Of a stretch of 64,000 nt of DNA, positions 37,401 to 51,800 are shown in pieces. Numbering within the stretch: position 1 is the first letter of the stretch; each line of letters opens with the position of its first letter. The position numbers and the translations under genes were made by a program. Below the pieces are notes generated by a model. That model saw only the letters and a program-made list of their open reading frames with translations. It made no database searches and was not told the origin of the DNA. The DNA comes from Wuchereria bancrofti (taxonomy: Eukaryota > Nematoda > Chromadorea > Rhabditida > Onchocercidae): contig SSBO01000004.1 of assembly GCA_005281725.1 (NCBI GenBank), positions 62,001 through 126,000 of the forward strand, in the 5' to 3' direction.

Positions 37401-40400
37401 TAGATGTTATTATGAAAGCATAATTCAATGATTCTGGGAATTAAATTACACTCAACAAAGACACCTTTTCTTCTTTTTTGTATGATAATTTATCTTGTTT
37501 GTGTGCAAAAGAAATTATTTTTATAATATCCTATTATTAGGTAACGATGATAATATATTAAAATACCAAATATGATACTGTATGTCTCGGATTATATTAT
37601 ATTATCTTCATCAGCCAGTAATTAGAAGTATTTCAGGATTATGACCAATGGTTTGATCATAATTACTATGGAAATATTTTAATGATGGGGTGGTATTTTA
37701 TCAGTTTTCTGTTGTACAATGTGAATAATTGAAGAAATTTTTTGGTTATACCAAAATGCTATATTAAATGATTTATGCTATATTTTCGTAACATAATTAT
37801 CTTAACAATGAAAGAAAAGAATAAAGTGAAAAGACTTTGTTTTCTATCTTTTCAAAAATGTATCGCTATCACTGACAAGAATTTTTTTATATTGCAACAA
37901 ACTTCCTATTGTACTTTCTTTTTTGCTTAATATATATGTTTCGACTTTAGAAATCTTAACAATTCTTGAAAAAAATCACAATATTTCTCCCTGGAGATTA
38001 TCTTGATTTTGCATCAGCGAATGCAATCAATGAATTTATTAACAAAAATCTTTCATAAGATTAACAACAATCGGTTAGAAGAATGAGTCGATGATAGTTT
38101 ATATGATGTCACAAAAATTTTTGCAACATTTTCAAGTTTAGATATACAGAAATTTTGCTCCTTTTTATTGTTATATTCTATAGAATCTATTTTATATGGT
38201 AAAATTTCATGCAACTGCCAAATTTTTATTTAATTTCATGTTATTTAAATTTTCAACATCCTACTTTACTCTGTTCATTTATCATTGTTAAATTTATCAA
38301 CATGGGTCATATCACAAATATACTATTTGTTGTTTGGATATATATATATGAGTTATTTTAGTATTATTTTAATTAGTACAAAAAATTTTACTGTTATGTT
38401 TACTTCCTGTTTTATATTACATTGATCAAATCATCCAAAAATGAGTTGTATAGACGAGAAGGAACTGTATTCATTACATGGTTACAATATTCATTACATA
38501 TTCATTTACATGATTGTTTGAAGATTTACAAAAGGTGGTTGGTATGATGAAATTGTTTATGGTAAATCATTTCATTAAGAAAATGATTAGGTAATATTGT
38601 AATAACAATAATAAATAATAAGAATAGTGGTAATTATCAATAATACTAATAATAAATAAGTAAATAATAATGTTAAGAATGTTAAAGATGCTTTGATTCT
38701 TTCGAAAATTTCGATTTCTATTCAACTCTTTATACGCGTGAAGTTGGAAACTTTAAGTTTTCATACTATTAAAAATGTTCGTAAGCTTGCTTCTCATGTT
38801 CTTTCTGTTTCTTTTTGATGAATACTTTATTGAAAAGCTTTCGTCAAGAAAGCAAATATTTTTTTTACACTTCGTTAAATTAATTTTTATATTGAGTGTG
38901 AAGTAAGTTATACCAAACAATGAAAAAGAAAATGAGTATGGAGAATGTAACAAAATGCAATGGTGGTTTGTAAAATTTAATCATATTTTCACACCGTAAT
39001 AATGAAATTAGGAAATTATACTAATACTGTTGTACTATTAAAATCTGATATAACTCTGTATTTAAGCATGAAGATATTTTGAGCGGCAGTCCGAAGTAAT
39101 CATTTTGAGAGATATGTTTAATTTCATTGTTTCAAAGTGATTTTTTCTCTTTATTTTTAAATTTCATAAAAAATATTTCTTGGAAATTTTTGCAACAAAG
39201 GATAGCGAGATGAGGTGATGTAAGAAAGAAAAAACTTTTCGACCTGATAAATTTGTTTGAGTGTTTTTTTTTCTTTTTTAGAAGCAATAAATGATGGAAC
39301 GGAAGCGACGTCAAGCGATGAGTCCGATGACGATCCAGAATTTCGAGAATTGGAAGAACGCTCGCAAATTGTTGAAAAATATGAAAGAGTACTTTGTTTT
39401 TTATGATCAGATGAATATTAGAGCAAACCGTTTCGATTATTTAGTTTTTTTTTATAATTAAATAAAATGAATAGATTATTTGCTGCAACATTTCTTCTTA
39501 TACTTCCTGGACAGATCTAAGACTGTTTTGTTTCATCTATCTGTTCATTAGGTTATTAGTACTTGCATTTATCTGATTTTAGTCTGACACTAACAGTAGG
39601 TTTTTAAATATTTTAAAAAATTTTTAAAAAAAATCTAAAAATTTAAAAATAGATCTTTGCTACATTTTACTTTTTTTGGTAGTTACATTGCAATAATTTA
39701 GTGTAACCCATCAGAACTTTTATTTTTCTAGCATAGTGATAAGTGCGGAAATGATAGCGACAAGTTTTTTCAGGGGCCTGAACAAGAAGTGGAAGAATGG
39801 GAAAATCCTGATCTCGAATTATATAAAGTTACTGATCGATACGGGTTTATGCAGTATGCATTTCTCTAATTTGATTTTTTTGACTAAATAGATTGTTGCT
39901 GTTTAATTCAATGTTTTCGACAATTACCTGATGAAAAATGATTGCTTTGATAATATTTTTTTATATTTTTTTTCTGCTTGTGCAAATTATTTAGTTTTTT
40001 AGCAAAGATGTTCATGAAATCAGTGTGCAACAGTTAGCAGAAAAGAAACGAATGACAAAAGAAGTTTCACGTGAGCAAAAATGGCTACGGATGATGTCGA
40101 GATGGAGTGATGGAAGAGGTGCCAGTGATAAGTTAAAGAAACGGCTTTGGAAAGGTGTTCCTGAAAAATTTAGGTCATTGGTAAGTTTTTTGTAATTTTG
40201 TTCGCTTAAATTCACAGAACTTGTTTTGTGGGTCATAGAGATACATGTATCATAGTTACCTGTCTGCCGTGAATTCTGCATCTTGGATAAATCTCACCGT
40301 TTGAGTGTAAAAATATGAGATACAGGAATATATGTTTAGAAAGTACCACTAAAATTTATTCTATCAAACTGAAAAGTAAAGCATATAAATCTACTCAAAA

Positions 40401-43400
40401 ATTGATAAATTAAATTTCTGTTTGACGTTAGAATTTAAGTACAATGTTATCACTGTCAAGTGCAGTGGAAGCATAAAATTTTTCTTTTGATAATTCTCTG
40501 AATACAAAGAATAACTATAATCGCTTGAAGATGATAGAAATACAGTGGTTAGTAGAAAGTCAAAGAGTGATGTTTATTATAGTTCTGGAATTTTGTCTTT
40601 TTCTGGGCAAGATTTATTTCTTATCCACTAAAGAGCTTTAAGCAGAAAAATCAGTTAGTTAATTGAAGGTAGTGAACGGTATTTCTTAGCGCTATCAGTG
40701 CTTTTCGTTGGAATCTTATTTTTCTTATTAGTATAGTTTACTTGGTTCTATCGCCTGTTTGTTAAATGAATTATTGGTATATAGGTATGGACGAGGTTAC
40801 TTGAAATTAATCGCTATCGACAAGAACAAAAAACTAATGTTTATCGCGAATTATTGATGCGTGCGCGGCTTATTTCAAAAGATATCAAACAAATAGATCT
40901 AGATATTAATCGGACATATCGAGATCATTTGGCATTTCGTCGAAGATACGATGTGAAGTGAGGATTTTCATATTTATTTGATTAAATTTTGATTTATTGA
41001 ATCATTGAAGTGTGACATTTACAAATGCTTTTCATTATTTTCAGACAGCAATCTTTATTCAATGTATTAGCTGCATATGCTATGTATAATACGGAAGTGG
41101 GTTACTGTCAAGGAATGAGCCAAATAGCAGCGCTTTTTCTAATGTATATGGATGAGGAGGATGCATTTTGGTGCTTACATGCATTACTTGTTGATAAAAA
41201 GCATTCAATGCATGGTAAGATTGATTGTATATTTTATAGCTATTGCACAGAATTGAACACTATTCAGTCGATCAAATTTAAATCTTGAGATTTCAATGAA
41301 ACAAAGTAATGAATAACTTACAGGATTTTTTGCTCCTGGTTTTCCGAAATTGGTTCGCTTTCAAATGCATTATGAAAAAATATTACAAAAATATCTCCCA
41401 CGTTTAAAAAAGCATTTAGTTAGTTTTAATTTGCCTATTAATTTCTTTCATACACTATAAATTTGTACTTTAAAAAAAGAATTTTTTTCGATGTGATAGT
41501 TTTGTGTATTTATCTTCATTTGGTTAGGTTTGGTTAATAAATGTAATATTTTTCTTTCAGTTTGTACTCTTTCTGTCTAAACTCATTTACTGTTTCTTTT
41601 TTTGCAGGATAAAGCTGGTATTCCATCAATTTATGTAACAAAATGGTGGTTTGGCTGTTTCCTAGATCGGGTTCCATTTCCATTAGCATTACGATTATGG
41701 GATGTTTTCCTTTTGGAAGGAGATGTGATACTAATTGCAATGGCATACAACATTATGAGAATGCATGAAAGTAAGTGCAGTTATTTAATTTCTTTATTTC
41801 TTTTTTTTTGTTGGCCTCTCTATACTACTTACAACAAAAAAAAGGAAAAAAAAAACGTTAAACTTGGTCCAACTATACTGAGTATCATTCTTTATCAAAC
41901 GTTGCTTGACATTCTTAATATTTGTTCTACATATATGCCTTTATTATTATTAAATGAGATATTTGAAATCTGGAATTAAATTTGAAATAGTTTATCAGGT
42001 TTAGCAGAATTTTATGACTCATTCCAGAAACGATGCGAAAATTACAAATGGAAAATTTTATGGAATATATTCAAACTGTTATTGCTCAGGATTTTGGTTT
42101 CTCTGATGAAGAAACAATGAAATCATTACAAGATTGTCTCAGAAAATTGCATGTTTGTTTTTTATCTTAAAATTTCTTAGAAATTTGAATTTTTGAGTGT
42201 TTTTACATCTTTCATACAACTGCTTATGAATTTTGTATTTTTTTTTTTAAATTAAAATAGAAGCATTAAAGGTAATTGTATTTGATGAGGTTTATGATAT
42301 AAAAACTTCAGTATTTCAGAACGATCGGATGCTGCTACCAGCATCACCAAAAGCAGGTGATGCACCTGAAACACCAACGAAACCGTTTGGACCTGTCCTT
42401 AGTCGTTCAATGATTGATATTCGTTTGGATATTGCTGAAATACAGAGCCGTTGCTCACGTGCTAACTGTAAGTTATGATACTAGGTAAAATAATTAGATT
42501 ATTAACCAAGTTTTTGCGTTAGATGAAACGTGAAATGACTTTCGAATTGCAAGTGAAATTTTCAACATAATCTTTTAAGGTTTGCTAAAGCATATTCTTT
42601 GTTTATTTCGTTATTTCCAGTTTAGCTTATTCAAATTTTGTATTTAAACTTTTTTCTAGCTGTTGCTGGACGATCACCGATTGGAGTACGTCGACAACGG
42701 TTGCCGCCATCTCCAACACCTCTCTCAAAATACAAATTGTCACAGTTACCATCTCGACGTATGGAACCTACTGTGCCGGAAAATTCGCAATCAAGCATCT
42801 CTTCAACAAGTACCGTGAAAGATACAAATTCAAGAGAGCAGCAACAAACAACAAAAGTTCTCACTGATACAACAAACAACACAAACCTACCCGTACGTCA
42901 ACCGGAAAGTCGAGATTTCTCACAATTGCTTCAGCAACAACAAAACCCAATGCTTGCAAAACGAATTGAAGTGAAAACAACGCGACCACTAACTGTTCAG
43001 GAAGTACAGCATGATATACGGATGAATGAAAGAAACCCGTCACCATTCCATGTATCATCCTTATCTCATGCAAATAATAAAGGTAGTAATTTTCATTCAC
43101 TGATAATCTGTTCAAGCAGTACAATAGCTTTTTATTGAAGTTTATATGGTAAATTAATCTATGTTAGTGTTATGTGCTGTTTAAATTACAACGTCTCATT
43201 TACGCACTGATAGTATATCAAATTTAACTGTTCCTTAGTTGTTATGTTAATTTCTAAGAATAGTAATTTATATGTATTTGTTTAGAACTTTGGGATTTTA
43301 GAATCCTTCTTTGAAATTCTATCCAATACTTCATGTTTCCATTTCGTAGGAAAAAACTGCAGCATTTTTTCCTATGAAATTATTCATGTTCATTTTCATT

Positions 43401-46087
43401 TTTAAATTTTACATTTTTAGAGGTGTATGAATCTAGAAGAAAGCTGCAACTGCAGCCACAACAACAGCAAAGACAATTGAATAAAAGACCGACAACATTG
43501 TCCACAGGACAGCAAATGCGACAGTCAAATTTTCCGTCAAATAATGCAGCAGTGACAGCACAATATTTTGGAACAGTGGGAAAACAAGAAGTTAGAAATT
43601 TAAGAATTCAGTATTCATTTACGTGGGTGTTGAATTTGTCTAGATATCATAAAATTTCATGAATCAAACTGATTGGTGGTAATATGTAGTTAGAGTTCGA
43701 ATATTCTTTCTAATAATTCTTAGAATTCCTTTTATTTCTTTGACTTCTAATTTTTGTAGAATCCTATCTTCTACTTATTTTTGTTGTGTATAAGCAACAA
43801 CTGTAGAGCGATATCGAAAAATGAAGACTTTGAATAAGTTTAAAACAAGCTAATAAAACTTTGCAAAATTTAGCCACTGATCGGTTTTAAATTTTAAAAT
43901 CTCAAATTTAAATTTCTTTTAATTAAAAATTTTAGTTATACCAGCTGCCACCGAAAGAACCACCTATTGATTATAATGATTCGTCCTTTTGTATTCAACC
44001 GGGACGTTCATCCGGCTCCATGCATCCAGTTACTTCAACAATTAATTCTCCCGTCCGTGTCAAGTCTTCATTCTTCCGTACTCCCGATAATTTCATTTCC
44101 TTAAGGCGAAATGAAATTGCGCCTAATGATTATGCATCTGGATTTTTCGAATCAGACCATGTTATCCCTAAATTCAGGTTTTTCTCGAATTCATTTCTGA
44201 AATTTAAGTTCTGAATCATTAAGAATTGTTGAAGTATATCTTATATTTAGTTAAGTTTTACTGTTTTACTTTTTAAGTTTTACTTTTTATTCTGTGTTTC
44301 ACTAATCATAACTGAATGTAATGGAATCATTGTGATACATATTTAGCTCGTGTTGGTCATCGTCAGCGATTTTTGTATTTTCATTTCTAGTTTTACTTAA
44401 TACTAATTTATAAAATATACAAACATTTCAATTATTGCTTTTTTCAAAAGAAAAGTCTTTTAATAACTTTACAGATCTTTTGGATGCAGTCTTCGTTCAG
44501 TACTAGTGCTTACGTTTCATTACTTTCATTGCAGAAGCCAATCTGATGATGATGAAACCTCTCAACCGATATTTCGGCGTACACATCGTGGTAGCTTTTA
44601 CGATAATGTACCGTCATCCACACCAAACAGTTGCAATTCCAGTGATTTATCGCAGATGAAATTGACCAGTGATCAAGGACGTATCAATGATGACATTTTT
44701 AAGGCTCACGATGGGAATAGTTCACTTGATAGACGATATAAATACAGTCCAAACAATTCAGTATTACAGGAAAGTAAGCCAGAGCGACGAATTAATGAAG
44801 TGAGATTATACTACTTTTTTAGTATGATGAAGTTAGGCACTTAACATTAGGGTCATAGTTTCATTTTATTATCGAAGTGGGAATTTCATAGTTAATGTTA
44901 AAATAAAAATGATAAAATTAACTGGAATTGAATATTCATTATGGCACATTTAATCTTAGCAGATATTCATTAGCCTAATAATTCGAAACAACTCAAATTT
45001 AGTTTTCTTTTTTTATAAGGATCGATCGTTACAATGCTTTTTTCATGTTAATCCCAAGCTTATATATCTGTAGATTGCATGAGTACGAAAGAGATGACTT
45101 GAAATTGATCATTCTATTTTCGAAATGTTTTGTAGATCGAAACACGAGTAGTTCAACTGCCAAATAATGTAACTTGTGTGAGAGTTGGCGATACTATAGA
45201 TTGCTCGTCAGCATCACTTCCACAACGGCGGTATTATAGTGTTCCAGTGAGGTATATCATTACTTATACTTATCATTACATCATTACATTATATCATTAC
45301 ATTGTAATTATGTGAATTTATATTTGGAAAAATAATACTTGTAAATGAATAAACAACAGATACATTAATGATATTTAGGATCAAAAAATGTTATCCGAGT
45401 AGAAGTATTTGTAATAGCTATATTTTTAGATATTTATTGTAGTGAAACTATTTGAAAAAGTGATTTTGCAATTAAAAATAGGTTTGCATTATTCTAACTG
45501 GACATGTCATAATATGTTTACTCATAATGATATGAAGGTATAACATTCTGATCATTGTTGTCTTGATATCGTTAAGTAGAGAAAATAGAAAAAGTGAAAG
45601 AGGATAGGAGAAAGAAGTATAAATATATACAACACTGCAGAATTTAAAAGATAATAGATGATTTTTCTTTTTTTTGTTTAGTTCTTTGGTGAATGTTCTT
45701 CATTTTTCATACTTTAACAGTAGAAATTTTTGATCATTAAATTTTTTTTTCCTTAGAGTTTATTATATATCAATGATGTATGTATATTTTAATTTTAGAA
45801 GAGAAATGTATGATACACAGACAACAACCGGTCATCATAATTATGAAATTTGTAATAGTAATACCAGGGATTTACAACTTTGTCATCGTCGACATTATCC
45901 ATCGAACGCAATGAGTAGTGGATATTTGCGACACGATCAACAAGCGCATTTTCCAGCGAAATCCAATCAGCTGGAAGCTATTCATTATGATCGTAATACT
46001 TATATCACTAATGATAGACAATCATCAGAACGGCATTCTTTGCGTATTCGACCTAATCAATATCAGTACTATAGTGATAAAGATTAA
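34429..46087 (+). CDS. TBC-domain Rab GTPase-activating protein, USP6NL/RN-tre type
   Basis: TBC proteins speed GTP hydrolysis by Rab GTPases in membrane traffic. Seventeen exons agree in phase: 34429-34441, 34620-34757, 39282-39388, 39732-39853, 40003-40180, 40785-40957, 41045-41214, 41324-41418, 41608-41770, 42028-42152, 42320-42467, 42660-43082, 43421-43590, 43936-44177, 44535-44799, 45136-45251 and 45799-46087 (TAA), giving 978 aa. A nine-Thr run sits at residues 6-14 and an acidic patch ([11 protein letters not shown]) follows. The TBC domain spans roughly 175-400 with both catalytic fingers intact: IDLDINR (Arg229) and GYCQGMSQ (Gln266). [15 protein letters not shown] and [15 protein letters not shown] closely follow vertebrate USP6NL. 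Residues after 430 are a Ser/Gln/Thr/Asn-rich, probably disordered tail with short Pro motifs ([20 protein letters not shown]). Which Rab is the target cannot be read from sequence. Confidence 0.93.
34503..34602. repeat. ATC/ATT trinucleotide repeat in TBC intron 1
   Basis: Interrupted CATCAT/TTATCG words fill most of the short first intron (34442-34619) and stop just before the exon. The exon then starts with a pure ACT run (34622-34648) coding nine threonines. Confidence 0.85.
34758..39281 (+). other. Large TBC intron 2 (4.5 kb), no nested gene seen
   Basis: It runs from the donor GTATAT at 34758 to the acceptor CTTTTTTAG at 39281. Content is AT-rich with homopolymers. Open frames within it (for example 35685-35951 and 38753-38953 on the minus strand) lack exon character. 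Confidence 0.7.
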
Positions 46088-48857
46088 TCTATTTTTCTTT
46101 TTTTCTGAAATACATCAGTATATTGCAAATGATAAAAATGCTTCCACTGTGAAGTGAATTACAGAAGCATAATATAATTTGTTTTGTTACATATGCTATA
46201 AATCTTCAAGGATTAAAACGTGTAAATGATTTTCTCGAACTTCAGATGATCAAATTTAGCAGAATATTTGTTGGTTGTGGTTTAAATTGCTACTCACTCG
46301 GTGTTATTTCATAATTACTATCTAATTACATTTGCTTTTATTTGAATTCACTTTACCTGCATTCATTTTTTTTCAGCATTTTCTATTAATTAAATTAGCG
46401 TTAGTAAATTGTCACGTAATATATTTTTACATTTATTTTCATCATCTGATCTAAAAGCTTATGCGTATTTCATAAAAAGTTTGGTACTCTCATTGCACTT
46501 TCATATTTCTATAAATAGCTATTTTTATTTCGTCTCATTTAATTTCAGTGTTGTCAGTGTGTTTACTTCTTTTACCTATTATGGATACGAATAAAAATGA
46601 ATTTTTAATTTTCATATTATCTTATTTTCTTATGTTAGTGTTTCATATTCATTCCTCTTCTGTCACAACAGTTTTATACCATCCACGAGTATACCTTTCT
46701 AAAAAATGTTGAATTATTTTAAGAAAATTTGTTCAGAGATTATGAGGATCATTTACATATTTAAGCTAGACTAACTTACATTTTTTTCTTTTTTATCCAG
46801 CATTAATTTATGAATTATTTTGAATTGTAAATTACTTTTTTATGCAGTCATTTTTTTTAAATTGTAAATTATCTTGTTCAATTCAGTATGTCCACTTATT
46901 TATTGCAATGCATTTTCTTTTGTTAATACAGTTGCATTACTTCTATCTTAATGCGATATTAATTTATTTGGATATTCTGTCTTAAAAAAAATATGTCAAA
47001 AAATACTTTAGTTTTTATTACTATCTTATCACTACAAGGGATTATCAGTGGTTGAAATGGCAAACGGTCTTTGTTTTATTTCTTATTTTCATTTTTTGTC
47101 AAATTGGAATTTAATAAATCCTGTGCAGTTAAATGGTGAAAAATTGTTTCATTAATTTTTGATTGTAATATTGTTTATATAATTTAGTGATTGCTGTGAT
47201 GCGGTAAAATATAGTGCCATTTCTCATTCAATACCAAAATAATTTAACTAATACCAAATTTGTAAATTTGCAACAAAATATATAATATGGAGTGAATCTT
47301 TCTTAATTTCTTTTTTTCATAGAGCGTTATTTTTGCTGTTTAGCGAGTGTAAAGCAAATATGAGTGATGTAAATGTTATTATCATTGTAATTTTAATGCA
47401 AGCCGTACTAAAAAAAATATTTCATTTCAAATATTAATTGTACTGGACTAATCAAAGTTGATATATTTTTGAAGATATGAAATTAGTTCCAATTTCGTTA
47501 TATAGTTTTAGATGTTGTGCTGTAATAAATTATTAATTACTATGTCCTAAGCTTCTCTAATTACTATATTCGTTGATTTGATGATACAAAAAATAAGTGT
47601 AATTTCATGTATGCGGACATAAAAAAAAATGGAGACTATATGATTCTAAGTATGAATTGCAGCAGTGTCACATTTGAACCATTTTTGGAAAAAGAAAAAC
47701 AAAAATACAATTAGAAATTTTAAAAACAACACAAGATGTATTGTGGTCATATATATATATTTCAGCATGGAGTATATCATATCGTGTCAGATGACTTTTT
47801 CTTTTTTTAACTCAAAAGTTAAACAAAAAAAGGTTCATAAATCAAATTAAAACTTCATCCGAAAAAAAGTGTAGCTATTTTACTAATTATAAACCATGCT
47901 AAAAATTTGATTTAAGAAATATTTCTGACAAGAACAAAAAAAAAAAAAGATGAAAAAGTCAAAAATTTGGATAGAAATATAAATTTTATGAAAAAGTGGA
48001 GTGCAACAGTTTTCGTTTGATTTTTATTGATGAAACCGGATCTTTTAGATGAAAAAAAAAGAACTGAAATTGAAAAGACAATTCATGTCATAGAATTCTT
48101 TTTTTTTCTTCTAAAAATCAAAGTAAAAAAATACAAAAGATGAAATAATATTTCATTTCAAAATAATTATATTATTTAATTATACAAAAATGCTTTTTGT
48201 ATTAAGCAAAAAAAAAAGAAAAGAAAACAACCCGCAATAATCTTTTTCACCTGTAATGAAATGTTTTAAATATTGAAAAGATATTGAAATGATTGATAAA
48301 AATTTTAGAAATAAATGAGATAATTACAGCAGACAAAAGGTGAATTATTGTATGATATGGAATTTCTATCAATTAATACTATCATCATATGGCTAATGCG
48401 ATGACTAAATAGTTTTAGGAAATCATTTCGAAATTTTTTCAGTGTTCTAAGTTTACAAGAATGTGAGTCATATCATAACAGATGGAATAAGATAATGATC
48501 ATAATAAAAGACAGCGGCAATAATAATAAATTAATTACCTAATTTATTAATTAATTACTGTTAAAGATTATGGCAGTGGTGGGAAAAAAAAATGAGTTCA
48601 ATATATTAATGTGGTTGGCGCTTCCATTCATCACTTGAATAACATATTATGTTTTTTCTTTCCTTCTTTCTTTCAGAGAAGGAAATGCAGAATTTACAAC
48701 TCTTGCAATAAAGTTACCAAATTAAGATTATAAATTTAGTCATTAATTTAAAGGTTAAACCTGGTTAGCTTTCATTATAACAACTACGATAATAACAACA
48801 ATAGTAATAATCAATAATAATAAGAATAACAATAAAAATAATAGCATGAAGAAACTT
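46088..48857. other. Spacer between convergent genes
   Basis: Holds the 3' UTRs of the TBC gene and of the minus-strand membrane-protein gene. Plus-strand AATAAA-type words occur, for example near 46589. No exon-like sequence is present. Confidence 0.6.
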
Positions 48858-51800
48858 TCATGCTTTCGTTACACCTAAAATATCGATATTATCCGCGAAT
48901 CGTGTATGTTTCAAACTCATTTGTCGTGGTGTGTAGCTGCTTTTGAATGCATCATTTTCTGCAAAACAAAAAATGAAAAATTAAAGTATGAATTAAAACA
49001 AAATTTTATAAATGAAAAATTAATGCAAACATCTGTTACATATCTAAACGACTAAAAGATATGATCAGTTAAATATACTATAGCAGTAATGACACTTTAA
49101 TTTATTAGCTAAATAAGGTCAAAATGAAAAATAATAATAATAAATGTGATGACATTAAAAATATTTTTCAGATAATATCAGCGCAGGTGAATTAAATTAA
49201 TAATAATAATAATAATTAGAGTTGCGTAATTATGCACCAATTTCACGAATTCAACAAATTTTTCCAAACAAAAGAGATAAAAGTAAATAAACTCTGAAAG
49301 TAGCTGAATGCAAATTAAATTGATGATATGAAAATGAAAATTAGTAATGTCTGTCACATTTTACGAAGCAGAATTTGCTGTAAATATGAAATGGTTGTTC
49401 ATTGTTATAGAAAGTAATATAAATGATTATTAATATCAATAAAATGTGATATTTAATAAATAAAAGAAATTTTATTCATCAATTAAAAGAGAATTTTTTT
49501 TTTCTTTAAATTGCTCTCATTTCTATCATCTTTTTCTCGCACTTTCTTCCTCTTTCTCTCGCTTCCTACGTTTTTTTCTTCAGTAGTCTAAATATTTTCC
49601 TTTTAGGACAAATATTATATGTCATTTTACAAAAAATAATAAATAAGAAATAAACAATTCAATTGGATTTATAATAATGCTATAAAAAATTTGAATGAAG
49701 CAGAAAAGAGGAAGGCAAAAAGAAAACTTAAATTTTAAAAACATTTCATTTATAATTAAAATCTAACCTTTTTGATTATCAAATTTCCTCTCATTCATTC
49801 GAATTTGTTCAATTATTTCCATTTCATTACATTTATTCATTACTGATGGAATTTCATCATTTTTAGTAATACATTCTACATTATTTGTTGCTGTCATCGT
49901 TTGAGGAAATGCATTAGGAACAATTATTGATTGATCACTTCTGATCATTTCATCATTTGCAGAATTCACTTCAATGAATGAAATTGAAGTGCTAAAACGT
50001 GTTTTTTTACTATCTCTTCGCATTATTATTCCATCTTTACAGGTGAGTTCTTCGTTATCGATTTCATTCGCATCTTTTGCATCAATTTTAGCTTTTTTCT
50101 TTAACATTTCTGGTACTTTACCTTAAAAAAAATATTTTTTCAAAAACAAAAAAATCAAAAAAAGCAAAAAAAAGTTTTTTTTTTTGAAACCAGTAAAATT
50201 ATGAATACAAATAAAAATTATACATTTAAGAGAAAACAAAGCAAAATTAAACAAAAAGAAATGAAAAAATTTTTTATTTTTAAAAAATAGATTGAATTTT
50301 TTAAAGAGATCAGCAAATTAAAAAATAGATTAAAATTAAAAACAGATTAAAAAAATTTTTTTTAAAGAGAGATAAGATAAAACAGATTAGATTTTTTTTT
50401 AGAAAGAAAAAGATTAAATTTTATGAAAAATATTCTATCATTTATTTTCTTTTGCTGTTTTTCTTTTTCTTTTTTTTTTACTTTTCAATTTTTAGTTACA
50501 CAATTAAATGATCATTTTTGTCACTTTAAAATGAAACAAAAAAGAGAGAGAGAGAGAGAAGGGAAAAAAGGAGGAAAAAAGAAAAAGAAGACAGATAGAA
50601 AATTGTCAAAAACTTAAGTACAAAATTTTGAATTAATTTAATTCATTATGAAGTGCTGTGTTAAATTTGAAATTTATAGTTGTTCTATGCATAGTATTAT
50701 AATTGTATTTTTCTTTTTCATTCAATTTGTTAATAAATTAATATTAAATTAGAAATATACGATTAGTATAATAATAGGAAATGATGATGAATTATAAAAT
50801 GTTAGCAATGTTTACCTCGAGACTCTTTTGGACCACAAAAACAAACAGAAAGCAACAGTACACATAATGCAAATGGCATCATAGCAATTGACAATGGTAT
50901 TAGAATCTATAAAAAATTTTTTTTGTTGTCTATATGATTAAATTTAAATTTAATTTCGAAAAAGAAAGAAAAAGTGCAAAATTTAGTCAAATATTAAAAA
51001 GCGGAAGATTTGAAATTTCAAAATTTTAAACTATTTATTTTAGGATGAATGGCAATAATAATAATAATGATAATAATAATAATAATAATAATAATAATTA
51101 TAATAATAATAACGATAACAGCAATAATAATAACAATAATAATAATAGTAGTAATGATAATAATAATAAAGTAATTAAAAAATGTTGAACCAGTTCAAGT
51201 TGAAACTTATGACAGCTGCGTTGTTGAATTGTTGAACGACGTCTTGTTCGATTTGAATGGTTCAATTCAAAGCTATTCATATTGTCTTCAATTGAACTGA
51301 AAAAAAAAACAATTTCATATTATTTAGGAAAAATAATAATTGCAACTTTTATTAATTATATGATTAACTTTTTTAATTAAATGCCTTTTCTTATTTGTTT
51401 CATCTCTATTATTATTATTATTACTATTATTATTATTATTACTATTATTACTATTATTATTATTATTATTATTATTATTGTTATTATTACTATTGTTATT
51501 ATTATAATTATTACTATTATTATTATTATTATAGTTATTGTCATTATTATACTATTATTATTGTCGTCGTCATCATTATTATTATTATTATTAATGTTAT
51601 TGTTATTATTATAAAAATCACAATTTTGTTATTACTATTATTATTATTTTTACTATTAACATCATTATGAGTTACTTTCATTCTTATATTATTGTTGTTA
51701 CTTTTTTATTATGAAATTTCACATAATTTGTTTCACAAAGATCATAATAATTGTTAAAAATTGAATTTTAATTATTTTATTGAAATGGACATATAGTCAA

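Noticed and set aside
41534..41746. Minus-strand open frame over a TBC exon
   Set aside because: Shadow of the coding exon 41608-41770 on the other strand.
42261..42271. Possible 11-bp micro-exon (AAGCATTAAAG) in the TBC gene
   Set aside because: Inclusion breaks the frame between exons 42028-42152 and 42320-42467, which otherwise join in phase 0.
51381..51670. Poly-Ile and poly-Tyr open frames
   Set aside because: Artefacts of the ATT repeat in an intron of the membrane-protein gene.
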